From an uncultured Eubacteriales bacterium (GTDB lineage Bacteria; Bacillota; Clostridia; Peptostreptococcales; Anaerovoracaceae), in the NCBI GenBank assembly GCA_900542295.1, contig UQNJ01000010.1, forward strand, positions 1 to 64,000: a DNA stretch of 64,000 nt. Reading direction: 5' to 3'. The translations under genes and the position numbers were made by a program. Below the pieces are notes generated by a model. It was given only the letters and a program-made list of their open reading frames with translations. It did no database searches and was not told the DNA's origin. The stretch's first letter is position 1, and every line of letters begins with the position of its first letter. This document shows positions 23,950 through 33,555 of the stretch, piece after piece.

Positions 23950-26439
23950 CTATTTTAATTCAAGCTGCTCTTCACCGTCGGAAGCCTCTGCGATTTCCTT
24001 TTGCAGCTCGTCCTCACGGGCAACCTTTGCAAGGGCTATAATGTTTACATCCTCTGCAACATTCATTATCTTTACGCCCTGAGTTGCTCGTCCGAGTCTT
24101 GAAATTTCTTTTGCCTGCATTCTTATTATTATTCCGTTGGAATTGATAAGCATAACATCGTCGTCATCATCTACAACCATAGCTCCTATCAATTCTCCGG
24201 TCTTTTTAAATTTAGCTTTGTCATAGGTCAAAAGTCCTTTGCCGCCTCTTACCTGTATCTTATATTCTTCAACCTTTGTTCTCTTGCCGTATCCTTTTTC
24301 TGTTACAACAAGAAGTTCTTGACCCGGCTCTACAAGTTCCATTGAAACAACTTCGTCATCTTTTTCAAGCTTTATTGCTCTTACACCGCCGGCAATTCTT
24401 CCCATAGGTCTTACATCTTCTTCTGAGAAGCATATGCATTTTCCGTGCTTTGTTACAATGATTACATTATTGCTTCCGCTGGTCTGTTTTATATCTATGA
24501 GCTGATCTCCCTCTTTGAGGTTCATCGCTATAAGACCGGCTTTTCTGTTGGTATCGAAGTTTGAAAGAGCGGTTTTCTTGATGATTCCGTCTTTTGTAAC
24601 TGCCATCAAATATTTATCCTCTGCAAATTCACTTATAGGAATTACTGCCGTAACTCTTTCTCTTTGCATCAGATTGAGGAAGTTTACCACAGGAGTTCCT
24701 TTGGCAGTTCTTGTTGCTTCAGGGATTTCGTACGCTTTTATTCTATGAGCTTTTCCTGTATTTGTAAAGAACATTAAATAATCATGGGTAGATGTCATTA
24801 TCATATTCTTTACAAAATCGTTTTCACGAGTAGTAAGACCGGTTATTCCCTTGCCGCCTCTTCTCTGTGCTTTGTAGTTATCTACAGGAACTCTCTTGAC
24901 ATATCCCAAGTGGGTGAGGGTAATACATACCTTTTCTTCTTCTATAAGATCCTCTTCGTCTATTTCCTGGGCATCAGCTTTAATTTTTGTTTTTCTTTTA
25001 TCTCCCCATTTTTCTTTTATTTCTATGAGTTCTTCTTTTATTACTCCCATGAGTTTATGTTCATCTGCAAGAAGTTCTGCATAATATGCGATTTTTTTAA
25101 GAAGCTCCTGATATTCTTTTTCTATTTTTTCTTTTTCCAGTCCCTGAAGTCTGCGAAGCTGCATATCCAGTATAGCCTGAGCCTGTATTTCTGAAAGCTC
25201 AAACCTCTTCATCAGTTTTTCTTTAGCATCGTTGTAACTGCTTCTGATAATTTTAATTATTTCATCTATATTATCAAGAGCAATCAAATAACCTTCTAAT
25301 ATGTGTGCTCTTGCTTCTGCTTTCTTCTTATCGAATAAGGTTCTTCTTGTTACAACTTCCTTTTGATGCTTTAAGTATTCGCTTATTATTTCTTTAAGAT
25401 TCAGAATCTTAGGTCTGCCGTCAACTAAAGCAAGCATTATCATTGAAATTGTATCCTGAAGCTGAGTATGCTTATAAAGTCTGTTAAGAACTATATTTGC
25501 ATTAGTATCTCTTTTGAGTTCTATTACTATACGCATACCTTTACGATTGGACTCGTCACGTATAGCTGTTATTCCTTCAACTCTTTTATCTCTTACAAGA
25601 TCAGCTATCTTTTCTATAAGACGAGCTTTGTTTACCTGATAAGGTATTTCTGTAACTATAATCTGTTGTTTCCCATGAGAAGTCTCTTCGATTTCTGTTA
25701 CTGCTCTGACTATAGCCTTACCTTGACCTGTACGATAAGCTTCTCTTACAGATGATTTTCCCATTATTATTGCACCGGTAGGAAAATCAGGTCCCTTTAC
25801 TATTTTTATTAAATCGTCTACTGTTGCTTCCGGCTCATCTATAAGTTTAACTGATGCATCAATTACTTCGCACAAATTGTGCGGAGGTATTGATGTTGCC
25901 ATTCCTACGGCTATACCATTAGATCCATTTACAAGAAGATTCGGAAATCTTGAAGGAAGAACTACAGGTTCTTCTTCTTCGCCGTCAAAGTTAGGTGTAA
26001 AATCTACAGTTTCTTTTTCTATATCTCTAAGCATCTGTAGAGCAAGGGGTGTCATTCTCGCTTCTGTATAACGCATGGCGGCAGCTCCGTCTCCGTCAAC
26101 AGAACCAAAGTTTCCATGTCCGTCTACAAGCGTATATCTTATATTAAATGGCTGAGCGAGTCTTACCATTGCATCATAAATTGAAGAGTCGCCGTGAGGG
26201 TGATATTTACCCATTACTTCACCGACTATACGAGCCGATTTCTTATGAGGCTTATCCGGTGTTACACCAAGTCCGCTCATACCATAAAGTATTCTTCTGT
26301 GTACAGGTTTAAGTCCGTCTCTTACATCAGGAAGGGCACGGCCTACTATTACGCTCATGGCATAATCGATATAAGAGTCTTTCATTTCTTTATTTATTTC
26401 ATGCTGTATAAGCTTTTGATCTTCTAAAAATGTTGCCAT
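23950..26439 (-). CDS. gyrA: DNA gyrase subunit A
   Basis: An 829-residue GyrA. The catalytic tyrosine is in AAAMRYTEARM (near residue 122), the quinolone-resistance region is HPHGDSSIYDAMVRLAQ, and the C-terminal beta-pinwheel includes the GyrA box QRRGGKG. It cuts and rejoins DNA in the A2B2 gyrase. It follows gyrB by 15 bp in one transcript. Shine-Dalgarno AGGAGGG. Confidence 0.97.
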   Translation of the reverse strand: MATFLEDQKLIQHEINKEMKDSYIDYAMSVIVGRALPDVRDGLKPVHRRILYGMSGLGVTPDKPHKKSARIVGEVMGKYHPHGDSSIYDAMVRLAQPFNIRYTLVDGHGNFGSVDGDGAAAMRYTEARMTPLALQMLRDIEKETVDFTPNFDGEEEEPVVLPSRFPNLLVNGSNGIAVGMATSIPPHNLCEVIDASVKLIDEPEATVDDLIKIVKGPDFPTGAIIMGKSSVREAYRTGQGKAIVRAVTEIEETSHGKQQIIVTEIPYQVNKARLIEKIADLVRDKRVEGITAIRDESNRKGMRIVIELKRDTNANIVLNRLYKHTQLQDTISMIMLALVDGRPKILNLKEIISEYLKHQKEVVTRRTLFDKKKAEARAHILEGYLIALDNIDEIIKIIRSSYNDAKEKLMKRFELSEIQAQAILDMQLRRLQGLEKEKIEKEYQELLKKIAYYAELLADEHKLMGVIKEELIEIKEKWGDKRKTKIKADAQEIDEEDLIEEEKVCITLTHLGYVKRVPVDNYKAQRRGGKGITGLTTRENDFVKNMIMTSTHDYLMFFTNTGKAHRIKAYEIPEATRTAKGTPVVNFLNLMQRERVTAVIPISEFAEDKYLMAVTKDGIIKKTALSNFDTNRKAGLIAMNLKEGDQLIDIKQTSGSNNVIIVTKHGKCICFSEEDVRPMGRIAGGVRAIKLEKDDEVVSMELVEPGQELLVVTEKGYGKRTKVEEYKIQVRGGKGLLTYDKAKFKKTGELIGAMVVDDDDDVMLINSNGIIIRMQAKEISRLGRATQGVKIMNVAEDVNIIALAKVAREDELQKEIAEASDGEEQLELK

Positions 26440-26454
26440 TTATTGCCCTCCTTT

Positions 26455-28377
26455 CTAAATATCAAGTTTTGCATAATGTGCATTATCTTCAATAAACTTC
26501 TTACGAGGCGGAACTTTATCTCCCATAAGAGTTGAGAAAGTCTGATCTGCCGCAGCACTGTCCTCAATTGTTATCTGAATAAGAGTTCTGTGTTCATAAT
26601 CCATTGTAGTATCCCAAAGCTGTTCAGCATCCATTTCACCAAGACCTTTGTAACGCTGAATTGTAGGTTTACCTTGCTTTGTTTCAATAGTCTTCATAAG
26701 CTCTTCCTGCTCTTTTTCACTATAGGTATAATAAACATCTTTACCCTTTTTAACTTGATAAAGAGGTGGCTGAGCAGCATAAACATAACCTCCTTCGATG
26801 AGAGGGGTCATATATCTATAGAAGAATGTAAGAAGCAATGTTCTTATATGAGCACCGTCAACATCGGCATCGGTCATTATTATAATCTTATGGTATCTTA
26901 ATTTTTCCACATTAAAATCATCTCCGATACCACATCCGAATGCAGTTATCATGTTTTTTATTTCATCGGAGTTTAATATTTTATCTAATCTTGCTTTTTC
27001 TACATTAAGAATTTTACCTCTTAAAGGAAGAATGGCTTGTCTCTTTCTGTCTCTTCCGTCCTTTGCACTTCCTCCGGCGGAATCTCCCTCGACTAAAAAG
27101 ATTTCGCACTGTGACGGGTCTTTATCGGAGCAATCTGCCAGCTTTCCCGGTAATGAAAAGCTGTCTAAAGCGCCTTTTCTTCTTGTAAGATCTCTTGCTT
27201 TTCTTGCAGCCTCTCTCGCACGAGCTGCTTTTATACATTTTTCAAGTATAATCTTTGCCTGAGCAGGATTTTCTTCAAGAAAAGCAGTAAGATTTTCATT
27301 GGTTGTAGTTTCTACAAATCCTCTCATATCAGGATTTCCAAGTTTTGCTTTTGTCTGTCCTTCAAATTGAGGTTCTTCAAGCTTTACAGAAACTATAGCG
27401 GTAAGCCCTTCTCTGACATCCTCTCCGCTTAATGTATCATTTTCTTTTAGAATCTTCGCCTTTTTTCCGTAATCATTAAAAGTTCTTGTTAAAGCACTTT
27501 TAAAACCTATAATATGAGTTCCGCCATCAGTAGTATTTATATTATTTGCATATCCTAAAACGAGTTCATTGTAATTTTCGGTATACTGCATTGCGACTTC
27601 AACTTCACAATTTTCTTTTACCATCTCAAAATATATTACATCAGGATGTATTGCGTCTTTATTCTGATTCTGAAATTTTACAAATTCTTTAATTCCACCT
27701 TCGTAATGAAAAGTTTCATTTCTCTTTTTTCCATCTCTTTCATCTTTGAAAATAATTTTTATTCCTTTGTTGAGAAATGCCATTTCACGAAGTCTGTGTT
27801 CTAAAATATCATAGTCAAACACAGTAGTTTCAAATATTTCAGGATCGGGCCAAAAGCTTGTCTTTGAACCGGTCTTTTTTGATTCTCCTATTATTTCAAG
27901 AGGAGTGACGGTTTTGCCTCTTTCATAGCACTGTTTATATATTTTGCCGTTTCTCTTTATTTCAACTTCCATATGGGTTGAAAGGGCATTTACTACAGAA
28001 GCTCCTACTCCGTGAAGACCTCCGGAAACCTTATATCCTCCACCTCCGAATTTTCCTCCCGCATGAAGAACTGTATGAATTACTTCCACTGCCGGAATTT
28101 TAAGTTTCGGATGCTTATCTACAGGCATACCTCTTCCATCATCTTCTACAGTTATAGAATTATCTTTACAAATAGTTACTTTAATTGTGCTGCAATAACC
28201 TGCCAGAGCTTCATCGACACTGTTATCCACAATTTCGTATACAAGATGATGAAGACCCTTTGATCCGGTACTTCCTATATACATTCCAGGTCTTTTTCTT
28301 ACAGCTTCAAGACCTTCAAGTACCTGTATCTGAGCCGCATCATACTGCCCATTTGTTTTTTCTTCCAATAAACTCAT
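26455..28377 (-). CDS. gyrB: DNA gyrase subunit B
   Basis: A 640-residue GyrB with the GHKL ATPase domain (EIVDNSVDEALAGY, GRGMPVDKHP, GGLHGVGASVVNAL), transducer domain and TOPRIM domain (EGDSAGGSAKDGRDR, then a DADVDGAHI metal motif). The start at 28377 (MSLLEEK) follows AAAAGGTG; an upstream in-frame ATG at 28404 has no ribosome site. It is led by its own promoter and followed by gyrA. Confidence 0.97.
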   Translation of the reverse strand: MSLLEEKTNGQYDAAQIQVLEGLEAVRKRPGMYIGSTGSKGLHHLVYEIVDNSVDEALAGYCSTIKVTICKDNSITVEDDGRGMPVDKHPKLKIPAVEVIHTVLHAGGKFGGGGYKVSGGLHGVGASVVNALSTHMEVEIKRNGKIYKQCYERGKTVTPLEIIGESKKTGSKTSFWPDPEIFETTVFDYDILEHRLREMAFLNKGIKIIFKDERDGKKRNETFHYEGGIKEFVKFQNQNKDAIHPDVIYFEMVKENCEVEVAMQYTENYNELVLGYANNINTTDGGTHIIGFKSALTRTFNDYGKKAKILKENDTLSGEDVREGLTAIVSVKLEEPQFEGQTKAKLGNPDMRGFVETTTNENLTAFLEENPAQAKIILEKCIKAARAREAARKARDLTRRKGALDSFSLPGKLADCSDKDPSQCEIFLVEGDSAGGSAKDGRDRKRQAILPLRGKILNVEKARLDKILNSDEIKNMITAFGCGIGDDFNVEKLRYHKIIIMTDADVDGAHIRTLLLTFFYRYMTPLIEGGYVYAAQPPLYQVKKGKDVYYTYSEKEQEELMKTIETKQGKPTIQRYKGLGEMDAEQLWDTTMDYEHRTLIQITIEDSAAADQTFSTLMGDKVPPRKKFIEDNAHYAKLDI

Positions 28378-28412
28378 ATTTTCACCTTTTCTTATATATT
28401 TCAACGCATAAC

Positions 28413-28441
28413 ATTATAGCATTATTTAGGGGTTTTTTCAA
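28413..28441 (-). promoter_or_regulatory. gyrBA promoter
   Basis: On the minus strand TTGAAA (28436-28441) and a perfect TATAAT (28413-28418) are 17 bp apart, about 36 bp before the gyrB start. The remaining 150 bp up to the recF terminator is very AT-rich and shows nothing else. Confidence 0.65.
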
Positions 28442-28589
28442 TTAAATTATATATTTTGAGTGTTTTTATTTACTTTTTATTTTATAAGGCTTAAAATCGT
28501 TTTTTTAGCACCGTAAAGGTTAATAAATAACAGTATATATATATTTAACTTTTCCTTATTATTAACTTACTTTTCTTTTATAAAATAAT

Positions 28590-28623
28590 AAACCCTAAAA
28601 AACTATATGATTTTTTAGAGTTT
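28590..28623. terminator. Terminator after recF
   Basis: AAACCCTAAAAAA and TTTTTTAGAGTTT form a long AT-rich stem with one G-T pair, just past the recF stop. It separates dnaN-recF from gyrBA. Confidence 0.6.
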
Positions 28624-28634
28624 ACTAATTTTAA

Positions 28635-29726
28635 TTATTCAATTGAAATAATTTTACCGTTTTCAACTGTAAAAACTTTGCCATCAGATAAAGTATTTTT
28701 TAAACTGTCTGTTATCTCTGTGGTAGTTATAAAAAGCTGTATATCTGAAAGTGTTTTTATAAGGAATTCTTGTCTTTCTGCATCAAGTTCAGACATTACA
28801 TCATCCAAAAGAAGAATTGCATCTTCTCCTGTCTCTTCTTTTATGAGATTAAGTTCAGCAAGTTTAAGTGAAAGAGCAGCAGTTCTCTGTTGACCCTGTG
28901 ATCCAAAGTTTCTGACATTTATACTGTCTATAAAAAATGAAATGTCATCTCTATGAGGACCTCTTGTTGTTGTTCTCAATCTCAAATCATTTTCCTGAGA
29001 TTTTTTTATAGTATTATATAATGCATTTTCAATATTATTTTTAGTTTTTACATTTGGCTCATATTCTATTTTTAGATTTTCTTTTTTATTTGTTATATTG
29101 CTGTGTATACAGCTGCTTATCTTATTTAATTTTTCTATAAATTCACTTCTCATTGATATTATTTTAGCTCCGTATTTTGCAAGCTGAATATCCCATATAT
29201 CAAGAACAGTAGAATCTATATTTTTCTCTTTTAAATAATTATTTCTCTGTAATATTATTTTTTTATAATTTGTAATACTGTCAAAGTAAGACGGTTTAAG
29301 AACACATAATTCTCTATCTATAAATCTTCTTCTTTTTTCGGGTTCATCTTTTACTATTTTTAAATCTTCAGGTGAAAATATAACTATATAAAGATTATCA
29401 AGTAATTCTGATGTTTTTGAAATGCTTATTCCATCTATTTTAATAGATTTTCCATGATCTTTTCTTATATTTACCTCTACATCTGTCGGAAAAAGCTGTT
29501 TCTGTGCAGTAAGTTTTATTTTTGCAAAGTCTTTTTCAAAACCTATCATGTCTGAATCTTTTGATGTTCTAAAGGATTTTCCAATTGAACATATAAATAT
29601 ACTCTCAATAAGATTAGTTTTTCCTTGAGCATTATTACCAATAATAAAATTTATATTTTCATCAAATTTAATATTAAGATCTTTATAATTTCTGAAATTT
29701 TTAAGTTCTAATTCTTTTATATACAT
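28635..29726 (-). CDS. recF: DNA replication and repair protein RecF
   Basis: A 363-residue SMC-like ATPase that loads RecA at gaps. Walker A is GNNAQGKTNLIE (residues 30-41), the signature motif FGSQGQQRTAALSLKLAE and Walker B LLLDDVMSELD lie in the C-terminal half. The N-terminal IKELELKNFRNYKDL is typical. The small S4-domain gene yaaA that often sits between dnaN and recF is absent. Confidence 0.96.
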   Translation of the reverse strand: MYIKELELKNFRNYKDLNIKFDENINFIIGNNAQGKTNLIESIFICSIGKSFRTSKDSDMIGFEKDFAKIKLTAQKQLFPTDVEVNIRKDHGKSIKIDGISISKTSELLDNLYIVIFSPEDLKIVKDEPEKRRRFIDRELCVLKPSYFDSITNYKKIILQRNNYLKEKNIDSTVLDIWDIQLAKYGAKIISMRSEFIEKLNKISSCIHSNITNKKENLKIEYEPNVKTKNNIENALYNTIKKSQENDLRLRTTTRGPHRDDISFFIDSINVRNFGSQGQQRTAALSLKLAELNLIKEETGEDAILLLDDVMSELDAERQEFLIKTLSDIQLFITTTEITDSLKNTLSDGKVFTVENGKIISIE

Positions 29727-29743
29727 ATTTTCTCTTTTTTAAA

Positions 29744-29763
29744 GAGCCGGCTTATGCCGGCCC
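29744..29763 (-). terminator. Hairpin between dnaN and recF
   Basis: GCCGGC-TTAT-GCCGGC is a perfect GC-rich stem in the 49-bp gap. On the minus strand it is followed by TCTTTAAAAAA, so it is a weak terminator or a processing or attenuation site that would lower recF relative to dnaN. Confidence 0.5.
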
Positions 29764-29775
29764 TATGTTTTTATT

Positions 29776-30888
29776 TTATTGACTTATTCTAACCGGTAAA
29801 ATCAAGTATTCAAACTTATCTTCTGAAACAGGTTTTACGAGACAAGGGCTTACATTAGTATTAAAAAGCATCAATATTTCTTCATCATCCACAACTTTCA
29901 AAACATCTATAAGATATTTTGAATTAAATCCTATAGTAAGGTCATTACCTTCTTTAGATACATTTACTTCCTCTTTAACATTTCCTTCTTCGGATTTTGA
30001 AGTTATTTCTATGTTGTTATCTTTTATTTCAAGTCTTATAAGATTATTTTTACCAACCTTTGCAAGCAGTGAAGCTCTTTCAACACTTTCAAGAAAATCA
30101 TTTTTGTTTAATACTACTCTGCAAGGGTTTTCTTGAGGAATGATTCTCTTGTAATTCATAAATTCTCCATCTAAAAGCCTTATAACTATTTTAGTGTTTT
30201 CCATTATAAAAACTGCTTTTTTTTCACTTAAAAGCATTGTAACATCTTCACTTGAAACTTCTGATTCAGTTATAATTCTGCTTATTTCTACAAGAATTTT
30301 TGCAGGAATTATTATATTTTCTTTCTTTTTGTTTTTCATATGTTCTCTTGCAATAGCCATTCTGAATCCGTCTATAGCTATCATATTAAGACTGTTTTCT
30401 TCCATCTCAATAAGAACACCTGTCATCGCTCCTTTATTTTCATCTATACTTGCGGAAAATGCAGTCTTTTTTATCATATCTTTCAAGATTTCTTTATTGA
30501 AAACAAGTTCCTCTGAATTTTCTTCGTTAGGATTTATGTTAGGAAATTCGTCAGCAGATAGACCTATAATATTGAATTCGGAATTTGAACATTTTATATT
30601 AACTTTTCCATCTGTTTCTTCTATTGTTATAATTCCATCAGGAAGTTTTCTTATTATATCTCCGAATAATTTAGAAAGAACCACAGTCTCTCCGGGAGTA
30701 AAATTTTCTACCTTAATCTTTTTTTCTATACTTAAATCAAGATCAGAAGCAGACATTGTCAAAATACCGTTATTATCTACTTTAAGAAGTATTCCTTTTA
30801 AAATAGGAATTGTTGTCCTTATTGTAACTGCTTTTGAAACAATGTTCAAAGCTTTAGTTAATGTTTGCTGACTGCATGAAAATTTCAT
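29776..30888 (-). CDS. dnaN: DNA polymerase III sliding clamp
   Basis: A 370-residue beta clamp with three repeated domains, beginning MKFSCSQQTLTKALNIVSKAV and ending in the typical EYLILPVRI tail. As a homodimer it encircles DNA and tethers the polymerase. Shine-Dalgarno CGGAGGAA is 6 bases from the ATG. The 170-bp gap to dnaA holds the origin unwinding site. Confidence 0.97.
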   Translation of the reverse strand: MKFSCSQQTLTKALNIVSKAVTIRTTIPILKGILLKVDNNGILTMSASDLDLSIEKKIKVENFTPGETVVLSKLFGDIIRKLPDGIITIEETDGKVNIKCSNSEFNIIGLSADEFPNINPNEENSEELVFNKEILKDMIKKTAFSASIDENKGAMTGVLIEMEENSLNMIAIDGFRMAIAREHMKNKKKENIIIPAKILVEISRIITESEVSSEDVTMLLSEKKAVFIMENTKIVIRLLDGEFMNYKRIIPQENPCRVVLNKNDFLESVERASLLAKVGKNNLIRLEIKDNNIEITSKSEEGNVKEEVNVSKEGNDLTIGFNSKYLIDVLKVVDDEEILMLFNTNVSPCLVKPVSEDKFEYLILPVRISQ

Positions 30889-30899
30889 ATGATTCCTCC

Positions 30900-31020
30900 G
30901 TATTAGTTAATATTTATATTTTTTGGTAGTAATAGTAGTAGTAGGGGTTGTGGAATCTGTGGATAACTTATGTAAATATTGATATTACACAGAAAACACT
31001 TGTTTAAAACCTGTGGAAAA
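30900..31020. other. oriC: Origin unwinding site between dnaA and dnaN (oriC part 2)
   Basis: A perfect DnaA box TTATCCACA (30958-30966, minus strand) adjoins a near-match ATTCCACAA (30948-30956). Then come a four-base G/C block (30944-30947), six consecutive DnaA-trios (TAG/TAA triplets, 30927-30944), and an AT-rich stretch (30900-30924). The order box, GC block, trios, AT-rich DNA is that of the basal unwinding system of Bacillus subtilis. A further one-mismatch box (TTTTCCACA) is at 31012-31020. Confidence 0.8.
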
Positions 31021-31059
31021 TTATTAAAAAGGTTTTTAATAGTTTTGATAACTTTTTTA

Positions 31060-32430
31060 TTAGTCTTTTATATCTTGTTTTATTTCTTCAATAATATTGC
31101 AAAGATTTTTATCCATGGACATTTCATATTCTATTTTTTCGCATGCGTGATATACAGTTGTATGATGTCTTCCGCCAAAAAGAGCTCCTATTTTAGGAAG
31201 AGAACAATCTGTCATTTCTCTTATTAAATACATTGCTATCTGCCTTGGAAATGCTATATTGTTGGTTTTTTTCTTAGATTCTATGTCCGATATTTTTATT
31301 CCGTAATATTTACACACTGATTTTTTTATTTTTTCGGGAGTTATTGTTTTCTCAACACTGCTGAATATATCTTTTAGAGTTCTCTTAGTAAATTCTTTAT
31401 TAAGAGGCTCGTTTAAAAGCTGAGAAAATGAGACTACTCGAGTTAAAGCTCCTTCAAGCTCTCTTATGTTGTCTTTGATTTTTTCTGCTATAATACATAC
31501 AACATCATATATATCAGGATTTTCATTTATATTTATTCCCATGTTTTCTGATTTTTTAAGAAGTATTGCGACTCTTGTTTCATAGTCAGCCGGTTGTATG
31601 TCTGCTATAAGATTCCATTGAAAACGTGATCTCAATCTTTCTTCAAGATTCACAAGCTTATTAGGTGCTTTATCACTTGATATAATTATTTGTTTGTTTG
31701 AATTGTAAAGAGAATTGAATGTATGGAAAAATTCTTCCTGAGTACTTTCTTTTCCCTCAAGAAACTGTATATCGTCGATTAAAAGTGCGTCAACTTGTCT
31801 GTACTTTGCTTTAAAATCGTTCATTTTCTTGTTATTGATTGCTTTTATCAAGTCATTGGTAAACATTTCTGAAGATACATAAAGTACATTCATGTTTGGA
31901 TTATTTTCTAAAAGATATATTCCTATTGCGTGCATCAGATGAGTTTTTCCAAGTCCCGAGCCTCCGTATATAAAAAGTGGATTATAAGCTTCTGACGGAG
32001 ATTCTGCAACTGCAAGTGCTGCTGCATGTGCATATATATTATTGTTTCCTACAACAAAGTTATCAAAAGTAAATCTTGGATTAAATATTTTTTCTTTTTT
32101 TAAAATAGTTTTTTTAGGCTCTATTTTTGGCTCTTCAACTGTTTCTTCGGATTTATACTGATTTGATTCTTTTAAAATAACCCTGTAATCGTCTCCAAGA
32201 ACTTCTTTAAATGAAATTTCAAGAGTTTGAAGATATCGTTTCTTTATATTGTTTATCATAAATGTACTTCGTTCGTACGATTCTGATTGTAATTCCATGT
32301 AAACTATTTTTAATTCTTCATCTATTTTTCTTATTTTTAGAGGAAGAATCCAAGTATTAAAGCTTATTTCCTGATCTATGATAGAGCGTGCTTGTATAAG
32401 TACATTTTGCCAAATATTATTATAATCCAT
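31060..32430 (-). CDS. dnaA: Chromosomal replication initiator DnaA
   Basis: A 456-residue DnaA. Domain I is at residues 1-80 (ending ISFNTWILPLKI...), a lysine/glutamate-rich linker follows near 90-115, then the AAA+ domain with Walker A GGSGLGKTHLMHAIG and Walker B LLIDDIQFLEGKE, and domain IV with the DNA-binding signature GGRHHTTVYHACEKIE near the C-terminus. DnaA boxes lie on both sides of the gene, giving a bipartite origin and probable autoregulation. Confidence 0.98.
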   Translation of the reverse strand: MDYNNIWQNVLIQARSIIDQEISFNTWILPLKIRKIDEELKIVYMELQSESYERSTFMINNIKKRYLQTLEISFKEVLGDDYRVILKESNQYKSEETVEEPKIEPKKTILKKEKIFNPRFTFDNFVVGNNNIYAHAAALAVAESPSEAYNPLFIYGGSGLGKTHLMHAIGIYLLENNPNMNVLYVSSEMFTNDLIKAINNKKMNDFKAKYRQVDALLIDDIQFLEGKESTQEEFFHTFNSLYNSNKQIIISSDKAPNKLVNLEERLRSRFQWNLIADIQPADYETRVAILLKKSENMGININENPDIYDVVCIIAEKIKDNIRELEGALTRVVSFSQLLNEPLNKEFTKRTLKDIFSSVEKTITPEKIKKSVCKYYGIKISDIESKKKTNNIAFPRQIAMYLIREMTDCSLPKIGALFGGRHHTTVYHACEKIEYEMSMDKNLCNIIEEIKQDIKD

Positions 32431-32439
32431 TGAAAAAAT

Positions 32440-32720
32440 CCTTCTTTATTTAGTGATAAATATATTCTAACTAAAAAGTTATCCACAGGCAAGTGTGAAT
32501 TTGTGAATATTTAAAAATAAATATTCCTAAAAGTTATCCACATACTGTGGATAAAGTTGTGAACAATTTTGAATCGTTTTTTTATTGAACTTTTATAAAA
32601 TTGAAGAGCCTTGAATTTATTTTAAAGAGAAAATAATTTAAAAATAAAAATATATTTATTAACATGATATAAAAATAAATGTTAAAATATTTACAAATGA
32701 TAAATATAAAGTTTTAATGG
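32440..32720. other. oriC: DnaA-box cluster upstream of dnaA (oriC part 1)
   Basis: Three perfect DnaA boxes are present: TTATCCACA at 32479-32487 and 32534-32542, and the inverse at 32546-32554. The region from 32578 to 32720 is extremely AT-rich. The strand on which genes are encoded switches here, as expected at an origin. This cluster probably binds DnaA for loading and autoregulation, while strand opening is more likely at the trio site on the other side of dnaA. Confidence 0.88.
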
Positions 32721-32760
32721 ATGAGTGATAGAATAATGTTTTAAGAGGTGGTTAAATTAA

Positions 32761-32895
32761 ATGGGACTGTTAGCTTCAATACTGGGATTTCTTCTCGAGG
32801 CGGCGATAACTTTCGGCATAATTTATTTTGTCGTCAGAGTGGCTCTTAAAAAGCATGACAGTGAAAAAGAAAAGGCTTTGAAAGATGATAAATAA
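32761..32895 (+). CDS. 44-residue membrane peptide, paralogue 1
   Basis: MGLLASILGFLLEAAITFGI is the start of a single hydrophobic helix (residues 2-27), followed by FVVRVALKKHDSEKEKALKD and a short basic/acidic tail. The Shine-Dalgarno AGAGGTGG is good. It overlaps the next gene by 11 bases. A second ORF 660 bp on, at 33556, encodes a clear paralogue sharing the pattern G-x-x-(V)YF-x-VR-x-ALKKHD-x-EK. Both are too short for usual gene finders. Function unknown. Confidence 0.7.
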   Translation: MGLLASILGFLLEAAITFGIIYFVVRVALKKHDSEKEKALKDDK

Positions 32896-33499
32896 GAAGA
32901 TATTAGGGATAATTTTTGCAGTGCTTCTGTGCGTAAGCTGCATTTTCTTGTATATCATTACAAGTAGCAGAGAATACACAATAGACTCTCCTTATGAGTT
33001 CACTTTAACTCCAAAAGACGAAGAGTGGGATAACATAAAGACAAAAGGTGAGGCACTTTCGTATTGCTATATTCCTGACGATATCCTTAAAGATATGACT
33101 ACTGCGGCTCTCGTTGAGACGGTGCTGGAATATCCGTTTATTACGGACTATTTTTCCTATAACAGCTATCTCGAAGCGGCAAGAGTATTTGAAAGAGAAT
33201 TTAACGGTTTCAAGGAGCTTTTTAAAAGAAAAGACGCTACAGCCGCTCTTTTGGATGTATATGAGACTTCGGAATTGGCGACAGAAAATACAGAAAACAA
33301 AGAGTTTTTTAGAGTATCCGATATAGAATTTCTCATAGCTTATGACAGGATAAAAAATCCTGATTGGTCCGGTGAAGAAGTCGAGGAATTTGAAAAATTG
33401 CTGGAGGATAAGGAGAGAGAAAGAGATAACAGTAATTTATACTCTCCGGCATCGTCGACTTACTTGAGATTTACAGAAGAAGCCGCCGATTTGTTATAA
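32885..33499 (+). CDS. Membrane-anchored hypothetical protein
   Basis: A 204-residue protein with an N-terminal hydrophobic helix (residues 5-26, KKILGIIFAVLLCVSCIFLY). The acidic extracytoplasmic part has alternating helices (LVETVLEYPFITDYFSYNSY, AARVFEREFNGFKELF) and an acidic C-terminal segment (SGEEVEEFEKLLEDKERERD). I do not recognise it. It overlaps the first membrane peptide by 11 bp and is followed 56 bp later by the second, suggesting a three-gene unit next to the origin. Confidence 0.75.
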   Translation: MINKKILGIIFAVLLCVSCIFLYIITSSREYTIDSPYEFTLTPKDEEWDNIKTKGEALSYCYIPDDILKDMTTAALVETVLEYPFITDYFSYNSYLEAARVFEREFNGFKELFKRKDATAALLDVYETSELATENTENKEFFRVSDIEFLIAYDRIKNPDWSGEEVEEFEKLLEDKERERDNSNLYSPASSTYLRFTEEAADLL

Positions 33500-33555
33500 A
33501 AAATAAATAAAGACTTACAAGTAAAGGTAGTTCAGTCTTGGAGAGGAGATTGGTT

